From Planctomycetota bacterium (GTDB lineage: Bacteria; Planctomycetota; GCA-002687715): a stretch of 36,240 bases of DNA. Location of the stretch: NCBI GenBank assembly GCA_002683135.1, contig NYSS01000018.1:3806-40045 (forward strand), given 5' to 3'. Below the pieces are notes generated by a model. That model was not told where the DNA came from, made no database searches, and saw only the letters and a program-made list of their open reading frames with translations. The position numbers and the translations under genes were made by a program. Positions within the stretch are counted from its first letter, which is position 1. The number at the start of each line of letters is the position of its first letter. Below, piece by piece: positions 1-8,564 of this stretch.

Positions 1-1083
1 TCGCGCACGCACTCCCTGCTCCGCGATTTCCGCGCCGCCATGGACAGCTACGACCCGAGGCGCGCGACGCGCATGCTCGGACGGTTCATCGACACCGAGT
101 TATCCAACTGGTACATCCGGCGCAGCCGCTCGAGGTTCTGGAAGAGCACGGACGCGGAGGACAAGGCGGCCGCATACGACACCCTCTTCGGCGCGCTCGA
201 GACCATCGCCTTCCTGCTGGCACCGATCGCGCCCATGTCCGCGGACGCGCTCTATCTGGCGTTGCACCCCGAGGGCAGCGACCTCGATTCCGTTCACCTC
301 GGCGACCTCCCCGAGCCCGACCCCTCGCTCATCAACGAGAAGCTCGAACGGCAGATGACCGCCATCCTCGAGGTCGTGCGTCTCGGCCGCGCCGCGCGCG
401 AGAAAGAGAAGATTGGCGTCCGTCGACCGTTGCCCCGCCTGGTCGCCTCCGGGCCCGACCGAGAAGCCCTGGACGGTCTCCTTGACGACGCCCTCGGCAA
501 GGAAGTGAAGGAAGAGCTCAACGTGAAGGAGCTCGTCGTCGCGGAGCGCAGCGGCGAGTACTGCACGGTCACGGTCAAGCCGAACCTCCCCGTCCTCGGG
601 CCACGCTACGGCAAGCAACTCGGGAAGATCCGCGGCCTGCTGGCGGCCCTGGACGACGCACAGATCGCGACGTTCGAGGGCGACGGGACGGTCACCCTCG
701 ACGTCGAAGGCGAGCCGGTCGCCCTACAAGGCGACGACCTCCTCGTCGAGCGCTCGGGCCGGGAGGGCTTTGCGGTCGCAGCCGAGGGTGGCTACATGGC
801 CGCCCTCGACACGCAGATCACTGACGCTCTTCGGCTCGAGGGATACGCACGAGAGATCATCAACCGTGTGCAGAACGTGCGCAAGAAATCGGACTTCGAA
901 GTGACCCAACGGATCCAACTGACGCTCGGGGGATCCACCGAAATCGTCGCCGCGGCCAACGCCCACAAGCAACGCATCGCCGCCGAAGTACTCGCCGCCG
1001 ACGTCAACATCAACGACACGGCGAGTGGGGAGACCTTCCCCATCGACGAGCTCGAGGTCGTTATTTCAGTTCAACCGGCATGA
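1..1083 (+). CDS. ileS: Isoleucyl-tRNA synthetase, C-terminal part (5' end outside window)
   Basis: The reading frame is open from base 1, so the gene starts upstream of the window. The visible part is the anticodon-binding domain and C-terminal region of a class I aminoacyl-tRNA synthetase that charges tRNA-Ile in the cytoplasm. The stretch TELSNWYIRRSRSRFWKS is the typical start of the anticodon-binding helical bundle, and EGYAREIINRVQNVRKKSDF is typical of the C-terminal DUF5915-like domain of type 2 (eukaryote-like) IleRS. The zinc-binding CxxC tail of the E. coli type is absent, as only one Cys is visible. By family knowledge type 2 enzymes tend to be insensitive to mupirocin; this is not shown here. 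The stop overlaps the purN start by 4 bases (ATGA), suggesting translational coupling. An internal Met at base 40 is not the true start. Confidence 0.96.
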   Translation, partial: SRTHSLLRDFRAAMDSYDPRRATRMLGRFIDTELSNWYIRRSRSRFWKSTDAEDKAAAYDTLFGALETIAFLLAPIAPMSADALYLALHPEGSDLDSVHLGDLPEPDPSLINEKLERQMTAILEVVRLGRAAREKEKIGVRRPLPRLVASGPDREALDGLLDDALGKEVKEELNVKELVVAERSGEYCTVTVKPNLPVLGPRYGKQLGKIRGLLAALDDAQIATFEGDGTVTLDVEGEPVALQGDDLLVERSGREGFAVAAEGGYMAALDTQITDALRLEGYAREIINRVQNVRKKSDFEVTQRIQLTLGGSTEIVAAANAHKQRIAAEVLAADVNINDTASGETFPIDELEVVISVQPA

Positions 1084-1661
1084 CCCGCACCGCCATCCTC
1101 GTCTCCGGCACCGGCCGTTCACTCAAGAACCTCCTCGACCTTGAGCAGGCGGGAGCGCTGCCGACTGAGACCGCCCTCGTCATCTCCTCGAGGCCCGACG
1201 TCAAGGCCCTGGACCACGCCCGCGCACGTGACATCCCGAGCGCTGTTTGCAAGGCCGATGCCCTGACCGACACCCTCGACGCCGCTGAAATCGACCTGGT
1301 CGTGATGGCCGGCTACCTCAAAAGGTGGCCCATCCCGCACGCCTACGTGGGCAAGACCATCAACATCCACCCTGCTCTCCTCCCCCTCTTCGGTGGCAAG
1401 GGCATGTACGGCCACCACGTACACGAGGCCGTCATCGCATCCGGCATGCGGGTCTCTGGCTGCACCGTCCACTTTGTGACACCTGATTACGACGACGGAC
1501 CAATCATCGGCCAGCGCACCGTCCCCGTACTGTGGGACGACGACGCGGAGACCCTGGCGGCCCGAGTGTTCGAGCAAGAGTGTGCCCTGCTGCCCGAGTG
1601 TGTCGCGATGGTCGCCCGGGGCGAAGTCAAACTCGTCGGCGGTCGTGCGCTCCGCGGGTAA
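1080..1661 (+). CDS. purN: Phosphoribosylglycinamide formyltransferase
   Basis: GAR transformylase transfers a formyl group from 10-formyl-THF to glycinamide ribonucleotide, the third step of purine synthesis. The 193-residue length is normal for PurN. The N-terminal Rossmann segment reads TAILVSGTGRSLKNLL. The catalytic set is present: Asn95 and His97 in INIHPALLP, and Asp138 in PDYDDGPIIGQ, matching Asn106, His108 and Asp144 of the E. coli enzyme. The phosphate-binding loop is SGTGRSL rather than the common SGxGSNL, so this is a divergent branch. The ATG lies within the ileS stop (ATGA), and no better start is visible. Both genes are housekeeping and probably form one transcript. Confidence 0.93.
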   Translation: MTRTAILVSGTGRSLKNLLDLEQAGALPTETALVISSRPDVKALDHARARDIPSAVCKADALTDTLDAAEIDLVVMAGYLKRWPIPHAYVGKTINIHPALLPLFGGKGMYGHHVHEAVIASGMRVSGCTVHFVTPDYDDGPIIGQRTVPVLWDDDAETLAARVFEQECALLPECVAMVARGEVKLVGGRALRG

Positions 1662-1729
1662 CGACTCAGCTCAGGCCGGTCGATCGAGACGGGGATGACC
1701 TCTCCGCACCGCGGGCCCCACGGCCGACG

Positions 1730-2647
1730 CTACCAGCCCGGGGGAACAGTCCCTTCATCAGCGAGCGCCTCCCGCGCCAGGGCCAGGGCGCCCAGTACGG
1801 GGTCCTCGACGTGCGCCCCGACCACAAACCGACCATCCGCACACAATGCGTTCAGTCGCTCACGGATCGGCGCGCACGCGAGGACCGAGCCCGCGGTCGC
1901 CAAGGGCGTGCCCTCCGGCACCCCGGCCGCCAAGCCCGCCGTCGAGGCCTGGGCGTAGAGGGCCCGCGCCGCCTCGGCGATGATCGCGCAGGCGACCTGG
2001 TCCCCCTCCCCAGCCGCCCCCATGACGACGGCGCACAGGTCAGCGAGACCCAGCTGGCCGCCGCGAACCAGATCCGGCAAGAGGCGAACCTCGGTGACTC
2101 CGGCGTGCGCGAGGACATCCCTCCCGCATTCTGAGAGCGGCTCCCCAAGTTGGGCGGCCCGCAGACACGATCGCACCGCCTGCCGGCCGATGTCGTGGGC
2201 GCTCCCCTCGTCCCCCAGATCCGCTCCCCACCCACCAAAAATGACGGTGCCGTTCTCGCCCCGCGCCCGGGCACCGCTCCCGGTCCCGGCCATCACCAGA
2301 ACACCCCGCGGCTCGGAGAATACCGAGCGGAAGGCGATGGCTCCGTCGTCGACGAGGATGCGGATCGGGGGCCGCACCCCCAACGCGTCGAGAGCCGCCC
2401 CCACGACCCGACTCGCGGCCGGGTGCGAACACCCAGCCATACCTATGGCAGCGGCGGCGATAGGCGGGTCACCGGCAGCACCCAGGGCCTCCGCGGCGGC
2501 CACTCGCAAGCCCTCGCTGGCCTGGGTCATTCCAACGCGGACGGGATTACCTGGCCCGGCCTCAGCTCGTGCGATGACGTCCCCGTTAGCGGCCGCAACG
2601 ACGACACGCGACCGGGTTCCACCGAGATCCGCGGCGAGGATGGACAT
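1730..2647 (-). CDS. BadF/BadG/BcrA/BcrD-type ATPase, probable N-acetylglucosamine kinase-like sugar kinase
   Basis: 305 residues from the ATG at 2647, which is preceded by a GGGAGGG ribosome-binding site. A longer frame to 2713 has an unlikely N terminus. The protein has the ASKHA-fold phosphate-1 loop (ADLGGTRSR, residues 5-13), a phosphate-2-like segment (MAGTGSGARA) and a GGWGADLGDEGSAHDIG segment, as in GlcNAc kinases of the BadF/BcrA family. By homology it would phosphorylate an amino sugar in the cytoplasm, which could feed cell-wall or polysaccharide precursor recycling. The substrate is inference. It is convergent with purN (68-bp gap) and divergent from the TPR lipoprotein gene, so it probably has its own promoter within 2648-2839. 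A 2-hydroxyacyl-CoA dehydratase activator is less likely because the iron-sulphur Cys residues of that subgroup are not seen. Confidence 0.8.
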   Translation of the reverse strand: MSILAADLGGTRSRVVVAAANGDVIARAEAGPGNPVRVGMTQASEGLRVAAAEALGAAGDPPIAAAAIGMAGCSHPAASRVVGAALDALGVRPPIRILVDDGAIAFRSVFSEPRGVLVMAGTGSGARARGENGTVIFGGWGADLGDEGSAHDIGRQAVRSCLRAAQLGEPLSECGRDVLAHAGVTEVRLLPDLVRGGQLGLADLCAVVMGAAGEGDQVACAIIAEAARALYAQASTAGLAAGVPEGTPLATAGSVLACAPIRERLNALCADGRFVVGAHVEDPVLGALALAREALADEGTVPPGW

Positions 2648-2839
2648 GCCCTCCCAGGGAATCCGCCGGCGGCCGTGGGCGCAACCCCGAAACGGCTGGG
2701 GATCTGGACGCATCTCGTGTTATCCAGACATGTTGTGGCGAACTGCCCACCCCTGCCGATACCCTACTGACCGGTCCCGGCGGGACGACGCCACGAAAAC
2801 CGGCTCGCACAGCGAGGAAATGGGAGAAGGAACGGGAAC

Positions 2840-5800
2840 ATGAGACGGCGCGCACTCCTCCTCACCACGTTCAGCCTATGCCTGGTCGCGCTGCTAACCG
2901 GGTGCAGCGGCGATTTCGCGAACGACGGCATAGCTTCGTTCGAAGCCGGTAAGTACCGCGAGGCCGTAGACTTACTGCAAGTCGCGCTCTCCGAGACCGA
3001 GGACCCGGAGGTCCGCTTCTATCTGGGCGTCGGCCTGTTCCGGATGGGTCGCCCAACGCAGGCCCGCAGCACCCTCGCTCCGCTCCTGGAAAATGAAGGG
3101 TTCCGCCAGCGCGCGTTATGCCAAACCGTCGACATCATGATCTCCCTCGGAGATTCGGGCCCTGCCCGCAGCCTCCTTCGAGACGCCCTGGATAAGACCC
3201 CCGCGGATGCCAACCTCTTAGAGGCCAGCGTCATCGTCGACGCCGCCCGGGTCCGTGACCTGCGCCAGAAGATCACCGATCTCCTCGAGGCCCATCTGGG
3301 CGAAGGGCGGGCGCCCCGCGTCGGCAAACGCATCGGCCTGATGCTGACGGCGACGCAGCAGGAATTCACCCAGGTATTTGGCGAGGGGATGCAGCATCTC
3401 TCAGCCACATACGGGTTCACGGACGAGCGCAACCTCAAGGACCTCGTCGTCAAGTCGCGCTCCGCGCTCCGAGAGCTCCAATCAACGCTGCGGCAAACAG
3501 CGGACGCCGACGCCGGCTCATTTCAGAGCCGCATCGAGCTCGCCCAGATCGCCCAGCAACGCAACGACGTTGACGCAGTGCTGGAGACGTGTGGTGAGAT
3601 CATCGCAATCCAGCCCGAATCCATCGCCGAAGCTGAACGGCGGACGCGGCTCCGCAGTACCCAGATCCGCGCGATCGAACTCATCCGTGCCGTCACGGAG
3701 AGTTCCGAACGCCGAAGAGAGGGCATCGCGATCCTCGAAGCAGCGGTCGAGACGTTTGGTCAGCGCACGCTGGACCCGCACCTCGCACGCCTCTACTACC
3801 TGGCTGGGGAGAACGGAAAACTCGCGACGCTGAGCCAGGAGTGGATCAAGACGGAGGCCCGAAACTACTGGGCCTGCTTCTATCGCGGATGGTCCCTGTT
3901 TACTCAAGAGAAATACGGGGACGCGATCCCCTACCTCGTGCGGGCGCACGGCACCCGGCCGAACACTCCGGCGTTCAACCTGATCCTCGGACGCGCGTAC
4001 GAGATGACCGGCGAACTCGGGCAAGGTCTAACGTACCTACGCCACGCGCAGGAGCTGGCGCCGAATGACGCGCCGACGGTCCTCGACGTCGCCCGCGTTT
4101 ACACGAAGATGGGCGACGAGCCAGAGGCCCGCCGCGTCCTCGTCAGCGCACTACAAACCCGCTTCCGCAATCGACGCAGCGAGGACCACGTGCTCATCCT
4201 CAACACCCTCGTAAAGATGTATCGCAAGGTCGGAGCCGGGATCACCACGCTCGTGCAGGCACGCAATCTTCTCGAGCGCGACCCGGATAATCCCTACGTC
4301 GGGATCCGGGTGGCGCAGCTCGAGTCGGAGCGCGGCTCGTGGGACAATGCCATCAAGGTCCTGCGCCGGGTGCAATCCCGGCTGCCAGACCTCGCGGATG
4401 CATGGCGAGTAGGCGCCCGCCTGGCGCTCGACCACAAGAAGTGGAGCCATGTCCATCGGCAGCTTCGGGGGCTCAAAGAGGTCGAGCCCTCTGACCCACT
4501 GATCCCATGGATGCGGGCGAGCGCGTACCTGGCCCAACGCCGCTACGAGGACGCCAGTAAAGAAGCGCGTACCGCGCTCGAGGAGAACCCCACGGAGATC
4601 GGCGTTCGACTGGTTCTGATCGACATCGAGATGGCCCAGCGCAACTGGACGAGCGCCATCACGATCGCTCGCAACGCACTGAAGGTGCTGCCCGACGATG
4701 ACGACGTCCAGCTGCGCATGGCGAAGGCACTCATGGGCGCCGAGCAGTGGAAGGAGAGCGCCGCGATGCTCCGGCGGCTCGAAGCCCAGCACGGCGAAGA
4801 TGCGGAGTTCCTCTACCTCCTCGGGAGGGCCCTCGTGAAGTCCGGCGAAGCCAAGGCGGCGATCGGCGTCATCGCCCGCGCGGTCAAAGCCGTGGACAAG
4901 GAAGACTACTCCCGCCGGATCACCTTGGGCCGCACCTTCTACGACGCGAAGTCCTATTCGAGATCCGCACGGGTCTTCAGCAACGTATATCGGGATCTTC
5001 CTCGAGGATCGAAGCTGTCGGTGACCACCCTGCAGCTGCTGGCTCGCAGCCATCACCGCGCCAAGAACTACCTCGGAGCCTGCGACGCGCTGGTCCTGCT
5101 GCGCCGCCTCGACTACCGGGAGGCCGCGTACAACCTCTTCATGCAGCTCGCATCGACGAGCGCCGCCCACCACGAGGTCGCATCCGTCTTTGACCTCGCA
5201 GACGCGGAGTCGCGCCTCACCCAAACAGGGCTCGAGGCGGCGCTCAAGTCGCAACTGGCGGCCGCCGCTTGGAAAGGCGCCGAAAACGCCATCCTCCTAC
5301 TCGGACAGATCGATGACGGGGCGAAGCCGCGGCTGCTGCTTGAAACCGCGCGCATCCAGCTGGGGCGCGGGCAGAGGACCCGTGGCCTGGCGACGCTGCG
5401 GCGCGCGATCAACGCTGGACCAGGCACGGACCGGGTCGCGGTCTACACCGCCTGGCTACGCTTCCTGGTCGCTGACAACGACCCCAAGGCAGCGCTGGAT
5501 CTGCTCGACGAAGCCGTCGCCGCCGCCCCCTCCAACGGTCTCCTCAAGCTGATCGGCGGCGAGGCCGCGCTCATGCTGGGCGACGTCGCGCGCGCAGGTC
5601 TCCTCCTCGGCGAGGCGGTGCAATTGTCACCTCGCGACCAGCGGGCACGCCTGCTGCTCGCCATATGCCACGCAGCGCGGGGCAGCTATCCGGAAGCCCT
5701 CAAGGCGCTCGCCCGACCGCAGAACCGAACTCAGCGTCAGGTCCTCGCCTTCTTGCAGGCGCTGGCGGGAGACAAGCGCCCGTCCGGCGCCCCCTCACTC

Positions 5801-6814
5801 GCCCAGTTCATCTGGCACCTGCGGTCCGGGGAGTGCAAACAAGCGGCCCAGGTTGCGACCCACATGTCTGACGTACCACGCGTCTGGCGCGCGTCGCTTG
5901 CGGCCCTAGCCGAACACCTCCAGACACGCGCCGAAAAGGCCCCGTTAGCGGCTGAAGTGCTCGGCCGCGCCGCGGCCTTTTCGACCGTTGGCGTGCTCCA
6001 GAAGACATGCATGAAGGAGCTCAGCGCCGCCCGCGCCACCCAGGTCGAGGAGTCAGCGTGGATCGACCTCTACGCAGCCTGGACCCTGATCCGCTATGGA
6101 GCCGCCAAGGCCGCCGTGACGGCCATGGCCCCACGAATCGTCGCTGGCATCGAGGACCCCCTCGTCGTGTATCTCACCGGGGTTGGGACCATGGGCAACA
6201 CCAGCGCAAAGAACATAGAGGTCCTCATCAACGGACACCTGGGCAAGGGGCCGATCAACTCCCTCCTCGCCCGTGATCTTCGTGACGCGGCCACGGAAAT
6301 GGACGCCCACGAAGTCGCCCTCGCGTTATCGAGCAGGATCGCCAAGCCGACCGATGAGGACCTCGCGGTGAAGACCCGCATCCTCTATCGACTCGGACGC
6401 CCGGAGGACGCGGGCAAGACGGCGGCCGGGATCTCAGACTCGGCGAGAGAAGCCGACCCGTTTCTGCGACTCATCACCAGTTACCGCGCACTCGTGGCGA
6501 AGGAGCCTGGAGCGAGACAAGCCATGCGAGCCCTGCTGGAGGACACCACGCCCTTCGGCCAACTGGACCCTGTCCTCGTCGTCAATGCGCTCGTCAGGGC
6601 AGGGATGGCCGACAAGATCTCCCAGACCCTGAGACCTCTGCTGGAGACGAAACCCTACGACGCCTACACGTTCCACCGCCTCGCGTTGGCCGTCGGCAAG
6701 TCGCAAGCGAACCGGCACCTCTACGATCGGCTGATGGCGGCGGTATCCCTGGTAGACCCGCGGGGTGCGCTGCGCGAAACGCGCCGCGAGGACCGCCCGC
6801 TCGCCCAGTGGTAG
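2840..6814 (+). CDS. Very large TPR-repeat lipoprotein, PrsT-like (exosortase A system)
   Basis: 1324 residues. The N terminus is a lipoprotein signal: MRRR, a hydrophobic run, then lipobox LTGC with Cys22 as the lipidated residue. Ser at +2 favours the outer membrane. Most of the rest is a solenoid of tetratricopeptide-like helical repeats, for example FEAGKYREAVDLLQVAL near residue 35 and repeated patterns of the type A..L.P.....W. No enzymatic motif was seen. By family knowledge, XrtA/PEP-CTERM loci carry a TPR lipoprotein (PrsT) that is usually around 900 residues, so this one is long. The start is supported by AGAAGGAA seven bases upstream of the ATG. It is divergent from the sugar kinase-like gene and convergent with the deacetylase gene. 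A scaffold role in exopolysaccharide or sorted-protein export is inference. Confidence 0.85.
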   Translation: MRRRALLLTTFSLCLVALLTGCSGDFANDGIASFEAGKYREAVDLLQVALSETEDPEVRFYLGVGLFRMGRPTQARSTLAPLLENEGFRQRALCQTVDIMISLGDSGPARSLLRDALDKTPADANLLEASVIVDAARVRDLRQKITDLLEAHLGEGRAPRVGKRIGLMLTATQQEFTQVFGEGMQHLSATYGFTDERNLKDLVVKSRSALRELQSTLRQTADADAGSFQSRIELAQIAQQRNDVDAVLETCGEIIAIQPESIAEAERRTRLRSTQIRAIELIRAVTESSERRREGIAILEAAVETFGQRTLDPHLARLYYLAGENGKLATLSQEWIKTEARNYWACFYRGWSLFTQEKYGDAIPYLVRAHGTRPNTPAFNLILGRAYEMTGELGQGLTYLRHAQELAPNDAPTVLDVARVYTKMGDEPEARRVLVSALQTRFRNRRSEDHVLILNTLVKMYRKVGAGITTLVQARNLLERDPDNPYVGIRVAQLESERGSWDNAIKVLRRVQSRLPDLADAWRVGARLALDHKKWSHVHRQLRGLKEVEPSDPLIPWMRASAYLAQRRYEDASKEARTALEENPTEIGVRLVLIDIEMAQRNWTSAITIARNALKVLPDDDDVQLRMAKALMGAEQWKESAAMLRRLEAQHGEDAEFLYLLGRALVKSGEAKAAIGVIARAVKAVDKEDYSRRITLGRTFYDAKSYSRSARVFSNVYRDLPRGSKLSVTTLQLLARSHHRAKNYLGACDALVLLRRLDYREAAYNLFMQLASTSAAHHEVASVFDLADAESRLTQTGLEAALKSQLAAAAWKGAENAILLLGQIDDGAKPRLLLETARIQLGRGQRTRGLATLRRAINAGPGTDRVAVYTAWLRFLVADNDPKAALDLLDEAVAAAPSNGLLKLIGGEAALMLGDVARAGLLLGEAVQLSPRDQRARLLLAICHAARGSYPEALKALARPQNRTQRQVLAFLQALAGDKRPSGAPSLAQFIWHLRSGECKQAAQVATHMSDVPRVWRASLAALAEHLQTRAEKAPLAAEVLGRAAAFSTVGVLQKTCMKELSAARATQVEESAWIDLYAAWTLIRYGAAKAAVTAMAPRIVAGIEDPLVVYLTGVGTMGNTSAKNIEVLINGHLGKGPINSLLARDLRDAATEMDAHEVALALSSRIAKPTDEDLAVKTRILYRLGRPEDAGKTAAGISDSAREADPFLRLITSYRALVAKEPGARQAMRALLEDTTPFGQLDPVLVVNALVRAGMADKISQTLRPLLETKPYDAYTFHRLALAVGKSQANRHLYDRLMAAVSLVDPRGALRETRREDRPLAQW

Positions 6815-6862
6815 CGGCCGCCGCCAAGTCCCGGGCCGCCGCGGCACGGCGACGAAGCACGC

Positions 6863-7753
6863 CTATAGAAATCCGCGCGCTGCGAGCACGTCCCTCAGGG
6901 ACGTAAATCGGAAATCGGCCAGCAATAGCCGGAGGCGCGCCGCGGTCCTCTTCAATCCGGTGTAATGACGGAACGCACCAATTCGGGAAGCCCGATCGCG
7001 CAGATCCGGCTGGTCTGGATCGACCTCCCAAGGGTGGAGATAGAACACCCCCGGTCGCCCTTTCCGATTGACCTGCCGGAGCCCCCACCTGGTGACCCCG
7101 TACGGAAGCAAACGAAAGTAGCCACCCCCGGCGACGGGCACGGGGCGCCCAAAGAAACGCGCGACCGTCATCGGAAACTCCACCATGGTGCGCCCGGACG
7201 GCGCCCGGAGGTGGTGGATCCCTTCCTCCGCATCCGGCACACCATAATCGGGGTGCCGCACGGGAAAGACGCTGGAATCGTACCGGTAGCCCGCTTCGAG
7301 AAGCGCGTCGAGCGCCCAGCTGGTGCCCTTGATGATGCTGAAGGACGGGGCCCTGAAGCCAAGGACCTCTACCCCACCCAGGTCCTCAAGGAGAGCCTTC
7401 GATCTCACCATCTCGTCTCGGGCAGCCTCTTCGGTCAACGAGGTGAGTGGCGCGTGGGACCATCCGTGGCTCGCGAGTTCGTGCCCGCCGTCCACGATCC
7501 GACGCACCAACGCCGGGTGCCGCTCGGCGACGCACCCGAGCATGAAGAACGTCCCCTTCACCGCTGCATCTGAAAACGCCTGCAAGATCGCGTCGGTGTT
7601 CTGCTCCACCCGCGATTCGAACCGATCCCACTCCGACCGATCGATCTTCCTCTGAAAATTGAGGACCTGATAGTAGTCCTCCACGTCGACGCTCATCGCG
7701 TTTACAACGTCGGTGGCGTAGCCGGTCCCGGGAGGTGCGCTCACGGCGTCCAT
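6863..7753 (-). CDS. Polysaccharide deacetylase, XrtA/PEP-CTERM-locus type
   Basis: 296 residues with the NodB-type metal-dependent deacetylase fold. Landmarks in order: AMSVDVEDYYQV near residue 20 (catalytic and metal Asp region), GTFFMLGCVAERHP (67-80), HELASHGWSH (91-100, metal ligands His96 and His100), FRAPSFSI, GGGYFRLLPYG and FYLHPWEVDPDQP. These phrases are characteristic of the subfamily found in exosortase A loci (NodB domain plus DUF3473). It would remove N- or O-acetyl groups from the exopolysaccharide. No signal peptide is evident. The ATG at 7753 gives a short leader before SVDVED, as in homologues, but its ribosome-binding site is weak. It lies 28 bp downstream of the phosphoglycosyl transferase gene and probably shares its transcript. 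A GC-rich 48-bp gap separates it from the convergent TPR gene. Confidence 0.93.
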   Translation of the reverse strand: MDAVSAPPGTGYATDVVNAMSVDVEDYYQVLNFQRKIDRSEWDRFESRVEQNTDAILQAFSDAAVKGTFFMLGCVAERHPALVRRIVDGGHELASHGWSHAPLTSLTEEAARDEMVRSKALLEDLGGVEVLGFRAPSFSIIKGTSWALDALLEAGYRYDSSVFPVRHPDYGVPDAEEGIHHLRAPSGRTMVEFPMTVARFFGRPVPVAGGGYFRLLPYGVTRWGLRQVNRKGRPGVFYLHPWEVDPDQPDLRDRASRIGAFRHYTGLKRTAARLRLLLADFRFTSLRDVLAARGFL

Positions 7754-7781
7754 AGTAACGTCCGCGGCGAGAACGCGAGTT

Positions 7782-8396
7782 CTATCGGGCGCCGCGACCC
7801 GTGAGGCAGCGGAAGGTGAGGAAGAGGATGGCGATGTCCACCATCAGGCACATCTTCTTCACATAGAGCAGGTCGTAGCCGAGCTTCCGCTTCACGTCGC
7901 GTACGGTCTCATCGTAGTGGTGGTAGACCTGGGCGAGGCCCGTGATGCCAGGCTTCACCATGTGACGCGCATCGTAGTTGACGATCTGATGCCGGAACTG
8001 GTCGACGAACACCGGCCGCTCAGGGCGTGGGCCGACGATCGACATCTCGCCCTTGATCACGTTGAGGAGCTGGGGCACCTCGTCAAAGTGCGACGCACGG
8101 AGGAACCGGCCGACAGGCGTGATCCGCGGGTCGTTTTCCTGGGCCCAGACCGGGCCAGTCGCCTGCTCAGCATCCATGACCATCGTCCGCAGCTTGATGA
8201 TCCCGAAGATCTTCCCGTCCTTGCCGACCCGCTTCTGGACGAAGAAAACCGGACCGGGACTGCTCAGTTTAATGGCGAGGGCGAATCCGGCGAGGATAGG
8301 CAACAACAGCACCAGACCCACGATGGCGAGGGCTCTGTCGAGCACGTCCTTCAGGAGGACGAACCGGCGTCGGAGAACCAGACTGGCAAGCGTCAT
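7782..8396 (-). CDS. Minimal (PglC-like) bacterial sugar transferase, initiating phosphoglycosyl transferase
   Basis: 204 residues: one N-terminal hydrophobic re-entrant helix (about residues 22-43), then the catalytic domain of the bacterial sugar transferase family (PF02397). Visible motifs are SSPGPVFFVQKRVGKDGK, the catalytic Asp105-Glu106 in HFDEVPQLLNV, and KGEMSIVGPRPERPVF. The enzyme would transfer a sugar-1-phosphate from a nucleotide sugar to undecaprenyl phosphate on the inner membrane, starting the repeat unit. Many exopolysaccharide loci use a longer form with four extra N-terminal TM helices; this one lacks them. The gene heads a two-gene unit with the deacetylase and follows a strong promoter and a structured leader. 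An in-frame TAG lies six codons before the ATG, so no upstream start is possible except ATT, and no Shine-Dalgarno sequence is visible. Confidence 0.92.
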   Translation of the reverse strand: MTLASLVLRRRFVLLKDVLDRALAIVGLVLLLPILAGFALAIKLSSPGPVFFVQKRVGKDGKIFGIIKLRTMVMDAEQATGPVWAQENDPRITPVGRFLRASHFDEVPQLLNVIKGEMSIVGPRPERPVFVDQFRHQIVNYDARHMVKPGITGLAQVYHHYDETVRDVKRKLGYDLLYVKKMCLMVDIAILFLTFRCLTGRGAR

Positions 8397-8558
8397 AATA
8401 CAGCCAACCGACTAGGGTACGGTTAACGGATCTCGGCACTGATCCTGCGGCCTGGACCTTGGGTTAACTAACTGCGGGTACTGGTGGGGTTTGGCAAACC
8501 CACGGGTGCTGGGCAGGCACCCGTGCGGCCGTGGACAATGTTAGGCCACGACCTCAAC
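8397..8558 (-). ncRNA. Predicted structured 5' leader RNA of the sugar transferase-deacetylase unit
   Basis: About 160 nt lie between the predicted transcription start and the ATG. Read on the - strand, the sequence can form: a stem at 8546-8550/8530-8534; a perfect 9-bp stem CACGGGTGC/GCACCCGTG at 8525-8517/8509-8501 with a 7-nt loop; a 6-bp stem GGGTTT/AAACCC at 8501-8496/8492-8487 with loop GCC, extendable by GTG at 8503-8501 with one bulged base; and a 5-bp stem at 8445-8441/8432-8428. The second and third helices compete for bases 8501-8503, so the leader could switch between folds. No U-tract follows any hairpin, so these are not ordinary terminators. Two GTTAAC sites lie at 8422-8427 and 8463-8468. 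No known riboswitch consensus was recognised. Function is inference. Confidence 0.4.
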
Positions 8559-8564
8559 TCTCCG

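Noticed and set aside
4151-5254. Long open frame on the - strand inside the TPR lipoprotein gene (367 codons)
   Set aside because: High-GC shadow frame: no recognisable domain, fully inside a gene with clear TPR pattern and lipobox.
6814-6839. GCGGCC...GGCCGC inverted repeat between the convergent TPR and deacetylase genes as a terminator
   Set aside because: Six-bp stem with a 14-base loop in a GC-only context and no T-tract; too weak to call.
8410-8520. Short GTG-started upstream reading frames in the leader (about 18 and 11 codons)
   Set aside because: No ribosome-binding site and no codon run suggestive of attenuation; likely chance.
8397-8558. c-di-GMP (GEMM) or cobalamin riboswitch
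   Set aside because: The GGCAAACC-like stretch occurs only on the + strand, the ACGCAAAGCC core and tetraloop receptor are missing, and no B12-box was found.
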